Source of the DNA: an uncultured Clostridia bacterium
GTDB taxonomy: Bacteria > Bacillota > Clostridia > UBA1381
Length of the DNA: 9,046 bases
Assembly: GCA_934486495.1 (NCBI GenBank)
Contig: CAKSPW010000081.1
Location: forward strand, 1-9,046
Direction of reading: 5' to 3'
Positions 6,899 through 9,046 of the stretch are shown here, in pieces; position 1 is the stretch's first letter; each line of letters opens with the position of its first letter. The position numbers were made by a program, and so were the translations under genes. Below the pieces are notes generated by a model that was not told the DNA's origin, searched no databases, and was given only the letters and a program-made list of their open reading frames with translations.

Positions 6899-7687
6899 TT
6901 AGTTGTGCGATACAAATCCTATCTCTTTAAATGCGTTCATATCGTGACGTATTATATAGTCTATATACGACGAAATTGTTTTTGCCGACATATAGTATCC
7001 GGCAGGATTTAAGTGGTTGTAAAGATAGAAGTTTTTCTTGTATTCTTCGTCGTGAATATGTTCATATTTTCTTAAGTCTATCACGTATGAGTTTGAGAAT
7101 TTTTTTGCAAGGCTTTCCAAAAGCTCACGGTGCTTGTCGTATTTGCAGGCGGTTGATTCCGTTTCATCATATGATTTCGGCATGGTGACAAAGAAAAACT
7201 TTGCGTTCGGCTGAATGTTCTTGTATCTTTGAACTATTGCACCGTAACAGCCGGCAAACGACTTTTTGTTTTTTGTGTAATCGTCAAGACAAATATCGTC
7301 AGCCGTGCCGATTTCTCCGCCGTATAAATCGTCCAAATGAGCCATATCGTTTACACCTAATGCAATAATGTATGCCTGCGGTGCTTTCCTCGTGTCCCAT
7401 AAGCCCATGCTGTCGGCAAAGGTGTCCAAGTACACTTTGGCAGTCATTCCGCCGCGTGAGAAGTTGTATACCTCGCTTCCGCACATTCTCGCTATATACT
7501 GTCCCCATGAATACTCGTACATATCGTGGTAACCTGGATTTCCGTTCTCGTCTCTTGATTCAAATTCGCCCGAGGAAAGGCTGTCGCCGACTACGCATAT
7601 TTTTCGTAAAATTGCCGTCAAACCGCCGCCGGAAAGAATATTGTCAAGCGGTTTTTCATTGCTTGTAAAAAGTAAATTGTTATCCAT
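6899..7687 (-). CDS. SGNH/GDSL-type hydrolase family protein
   Basis: Predicted esterase/lipase-like hydrolase of unknown substrate, 262 residues from the ATG at 7687. Block I GDSLSSGE (34-41) supplies the nucleophile Ser36; block II is the Gly in NFSRGGMTA (75-83); block III is GVND (111-114) with Asn113; block V is HLNPAGYY (225-232) with His225. The Asp that normally sits three residues before the catalytic His (DxxH) is Leu222 here, so it would rely on a Ser-His dyad or another acid. No signal peptide or membrane segment is seen, so it is probably cytoplasmic. A GTG at 7696 is in frame but is only two bases from the GGGG motif at 7699-7702; ATG 7687 has an 11-base spacing and is preferred. 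It is the first gene after the strong leftward promoter. Confidence 0.85.
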   Translation of the reverse strand: MDNNLLFTSNEKPLDNILSGGGLTAILRKICVVGDSLSSGEFESRDENGNPGYHDMYEYSWGQYIARMCGSEVYNFSRGGMTAKVYLDTFADSMGLWDTRKAPQAYIIALGVNDMAHLDDLYGGEIGTADDICLDDYTKNKKSFAGCYGAIVQRYKNIQPNAKFFFVTMPKSYDETESTACKYDKHRELLESLAKKFSNSYVIDLRKYEHIHDEEYKKNFYLYNHLNPAGYYMSAKTISSYIDYIIRHDMNAFKEIGFVSHN

Positions 7688-7721
7688 TAAAAACACTACC
7701 CCATTCTAATTTTATACATTA

Positions 7722-7750
7722 ATTTTACCACGTATCCTCGGCTTCGTCAA
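7722..7750 (-). promoter_or_regulatory. Sigma-A type promoter for the hydrolase-ecf-pyk-mscS operon
   Basis: On the minus strand, TTGACG (7750-7745) and TAAAAT (7727-7722) are separated by exactly 17 bases, and the -10 is preceded by TGG, giving an extended -10 (TGn). AT-rich tracts upstream (about 7755-7795) could act as an UP element. Transcription would begin near 7715, giving a leader of about 28 bases before ATG 7687, too short for a riboswitch. Confidence 0.85.
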
Positions 7751-7976
7751 TAGGAAAATATAATTTTGTAAAAAACAGTTGAATTTTTCCCAAATGTATT
7801 AAATATGTTGTGATAAATTGAGAGATGGAGTTGCCCATCGTAAGAACTGTAATTTATAAAATCAAAAATCGCACCTGCACGGCATAAAAAATTGTCCGGC
7901 TTTATAAAAATTGAGAGAATGTATTTAAAAAAACAAGTTTATCTTTATTAAATCAATAAATATTTTTTTACTTTCG
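7751..7976. other. AT-rich divergent intergenic region
   Basis: No coding frame is supported here. It separates the leftward hydrolase operon from the rightward small membrane-protein gene. The 10-base word AATTGAGAGA occurs twice in the same orientation (7816-7825 and 7909-7918), each preceded by ATAA-type A/T sequence and followed by an ATG trinucleotide within four bases. A related ATAAAAAATTG lies at 7884-7894. No convincing rightward -35/-10 pair was found. Confidence 0.45.
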
Positions 7977-7994
7977 GTGCAAAATATAATCATT

Positions 7995-8393
7995 ATGATA
8001 TTTCATTTTATTATTTACGGTCTTTTAGGCTGGAACTTGGAAGTAATCTGGACGGGGTTATGGTCGTTTGCGGGTGGAGATTTGGACATGGTGGGGCACA
8101 CATCGCTTTGGATGTTTTTTATTTATTCGGCGGCAGGTGTTTTATTCGAGAAAATACATGAACGGATAAGGGATAAGAGGTGGTATGAAAGAGGTCTTAT
8201 CTGGATGTATCTTATATTTGTGTGCGAATTCTTAAGCGGATTTTTACTGTCGATTTTCGGCGTGCACCCGTGGATATATGACGGGACATTTAATGTTCTC
8301 GGTCTTATTCGGCTCGACTATGCGCCGGTATGGTTTTTTGTCGGTCTTTTATTCGAGAGGGTGCATGATTTTCTTCCGATAAAAATGCAGTGA
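7995..8393 (+). CDS. Small multi-pass membrane protein, TMEM229/CmpB-like (putative ABC-transporter type IV)
   Basis: A 132-residue hydrophobic protein with about four membrane segments (roughly residues 2-19, 36-54, 66-87 and 109-124). Features resembling the TMEM229/CmpB-like family are YGLLGWNLEVIWTGL near the N-terminus, GHTSLWMFFIYSAAGVLFE, and NVLGLIRLDYAPVWFFVGLLFERVHDF near the C-terminus. Biochemical function is unknown, and the 'ABC transporter' label used for relatives is not backed by any ATPase here. An in-frame GTG at 7977 would add six residues. Neither start has a recognisable Shine-Dalgarno site; the ATG is preferred because the family motif begins soon after it. The gene stands alone on its strand, and no terminator is obvious downstream. 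Confidence 0.72.
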   Translation: MIFHFIIYGLLGWNLEVIWTGLWSFAGGDLDMVGHTSLWMFFIYSAAGVLFEKIHERIRDKRWYERGLIWMYLIFVCEFLSGFLLSIFGVHPWIYDGTFNVLGLIRLDYAPVWFFVGLLFERVHDFLPIKMQ

Positions 8394-8570
8394 TGGCAGA
8401 TATTTTTGCAACCGAAAATTCAATATGTATCAATATTTTACTGAACATCTTTTGAGTAAATAAGGGCTGAATGCCAAATCGGCATCCGGTCCTTGAATTC
8501 GTTTGGGGTACTTAAAACGGATTTCCTGTTATTTATTGTCTTTTTTCAAAAACACTGAGTTCTTTTGAAA
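8394..8570. other. Non-coding stretch after the membrane-protein gene
   Basis: No supported gene. A small inverted repeat ATGCC/GGCAT (8471-8475 and 8481-8485) has no T-run and is not a credible terminator. A perfect 8-base inverted repeat, TTTCAAAA (8544-8551) and TTTTGAAA (8563-8570), abuts the stop codon of the GreA-like remnant read on the minus strand; it is AT-only apart from one C/G pair per arm and has no following T-run on that strand. Confidence 0.4.
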
Positions 8571-8700
8571 TTATCTTTCTGTTTTAAGAAGTTTGAATGC
8601 TGCAATTTCGTCAGTTGTCATAACCTCAACCGTTTTGCCGACTTTTTTTGTTAAGAAGTGCGGCGTCAATGGGTGATTTATACGAAAACTTGCCTGTCAT
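8571..8700 (-). pseudogene. GreA/GreB C-terminal domain remnant, frameshifted
   Basis: Read on the minus strand from ATG 8700, the frame gives MTGKFSYKSPIDAALLNKK and then goes out of phase. Skipping one A in the A7 run (8643-8649) restores KKVGKTVEVMTTDEIAAFKL and a natural TAA stop at 8573-8571. The joined text matches the C-terminal FKBP-like domain of the transcript-cleavage factor GreA, which typically reads GKIS..SPIGKALLGKKVGD.VEV.TP and ends about 20 residues later. The N-terminal coiled coil (about 75 residues) and the first half of the C-terminal domain are not found upstream, where sequence is AT-rich with a run of Phe/Ile/Leu codons. So this is a broken fragment of about 43 codons, not a working factor. 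Identification is by motif memory and should be confirmed by alignment. Confidence 0.6.
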
Positions 8701-8716
8701 TATAAGGCTTATAATG
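8698..8716. repeat. Perfect 9-1-9 palindrome
   Basis: CATTATAAG (8698-8706), one G, then CTTATAATG (8708-8716). It covers the ATG of the GreA-like remnant on the minus strand and contains TATAAT on both strands, but no -35 at proper spacing is seen on either. It could be an operator or chance in AT-rich DNA. Confidence 0.6.
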
Positions 8717-8752
8717 TGGTTTTTGTGGGTAAACTTTCAATATGGCAAAATA

Positions 8753-8769
8753 TTTTGTCAATGACAAAA
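8753..8769. repeat. Perfect 8-1-8 palindrome with TTGACA core
   Basis: TTTTGTCA (8753-8760), A, TGACAAAA (8762-8769). TGACA/TGTCA arms around a single central base resemble binding sites of small dimeric regulators. The minus strand reads TTGACA at 8761-8756, a consensus -35, but no -10 lies at 16-18 bases. Confidence 0.6.
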
Positions 8770-8873
8770 CAGCATAATTCGAGGTTTTTATATACAAAAC
8801 GCAAAACAAGAAGGAATAATAAACGTCAAAAATCATGATTTTAAACAAAAGAGAAAAAAAAGACAAAAAAGTC

Positions 8874-8902
8874 TTGACTTTATGCTGAGTGTTTGGTATA
8901 AT
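8874..8902 (+). promoter_or_regulatory. Strong sigma-A promoter for the tRNA operon
   Basis: TTGACT (8874-8879) and a perfect TATAAT (8897-8902) with 17 bases between, plus TGG before the -10 (extended -10). A-rich tracts at 8846-8870 just upstream look like an UP element, as expected for stable-RNA promoters. Start of transcription is predicted near 8909, leaving a leader of about 40 bases before the tRNA. Confidence 0.9.
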
Positions 8903-8904
8903 GA

Positions 8905-8935
8905 TTAAGTCAGCTGATTTGATACAGCGGCTTAA
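8905..8935 (+). repeat. Imperfect inverted repeat across the tRNA transcription start
   Basis: TTAAGTC (8905-8911), a bulged A, and GCTG (8913-8916) can pair with CAGC (8925-8928) and GGCTTAA (8929-8935), with one G-T wobble, around an 8-base loop. The predicted start (about 8909) falls in the left arm, so only part of the stem would be in RNA. It may be a leader hairpin removed by RNase P or a DNA-level control site. Confidence 0.55.
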
Positions 8936-8948
8936 ATCAAGCGAATAT

Positions 8949-9022
<74 letters not shown>

Positions 9023-9025
9023 TAT

Positions 9026-9046
9026 GCGCCTGTAGCTCAGTTGGAT
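9026..9046 (+). tRNA. Second tRNA, 5' part only (probably tRNA-Arg)
   Basis: Three bases after the tRNA-Gly end, GCGCCTG (acceptor strand), TA and the D-arm start GCTCAGTTGGAT are seen before the window stops. This opening is typical of bacterial arginine tRNAs, but the anticodon lies outside the window. It would be co-transcribed with tRNA-Gly. Confidence 0.7.

Noticed and set aside
7688..7715. Riboswitch in the leader of the hydrolase-ecf operon
   Set aside because: The predicted leader is only about 28 bases, too short for any known vitamin-sensing riboswitch.
8678..8866. 62-codon minus-strand open frame in the AT-rich region
   Set aside because: It is rich in Phe/Ile/Tyr/Leu as expected of translated AT-rich DNA, lacks a ribosome binding site and overlaps the GreA-like remnant in another frame.
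8860..8875. AAGAC/GTCTT hairpin with T-run on the minus strand as a terminator
   Set aside because: The stem is only five AT-rich pairs and overlaps the tRNA -35 element; no minus-strand gene is known to end there.

Overview
The window looks like chromosomal DNA of a low-to-moderate GC Gram-positive bacterium, probably a Clostridia member close to Ruminococcaceae/Oscillospiraceae. This rests on the EcfA1-EcfA2-EcfT vitamin-transport module, purine-rich Shine-Dalgarno sites with sigma-A type promoters, the style of the proteins and a CCA-encoding tRNA-Gly(TCC). Genus-level placement is a guess. No phage, transposon or CRISPR is visible.

Left part (1-2032, plus strand): the end of a polar amino-acid ABC importer operon, in the order substrate-binding protein (3' part only), permease and ATPase. 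A hairpin separates the binding protein from the permease, and the ATPase start overlaps the permease stop. The binding protein appears to stop about 45-50 residues earlier than usual for the family. A hairpin with T-runs on both sides (1991-2032) can terminate this operon and the convergent one.

Middle (2054-7750, minus strand): six closely packed genes read leftwards from a near-consensus promoter at 7722-7750. They are an SGNH/GDSL-type hydrolase, ecfA1, ecfA2, ecfT, pyruvate kinase and an MscS-type mechanosensitive channel. Gaps are 19-21 bases or 8-base overlaps, so they are probably one transcription unit. EcfA1, EcfA2 and EcfT form the energising module for vitamin or cofactor uptake; no substrate-binding S component lies here. 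Pyruvate kinase makes ATP and pyruvate in glycolysis, and MscS relieves osmotic downshock. The grouping is unusual but no direct functional link is evident.

Right part (7751-9046): an AT-rich intergenic region, then a small plus-strand membrane protein resembling the TMEM229/CmpB-like family, with no clear ribosome binding site. A gene-poor stretch follows. It holds a short frameshifted remnant resembling the C-terminal domain of GreA (8571-8700, minus) and two perfect palindromes. A strong promoter (8874-8902) then drives tRNA-Gly(TCC) and a second tRNA, probably Arg, cut by the window end.

I found no clearly new biological system. The most notable points are the truncated binding protein, the mixed ECF/pyk/mscS operon, the hydrolase without the usual catalytic Asp, the GreA remnant broken in an A7 run, and the palindromes and inverted repeat near the tRNA promoter.
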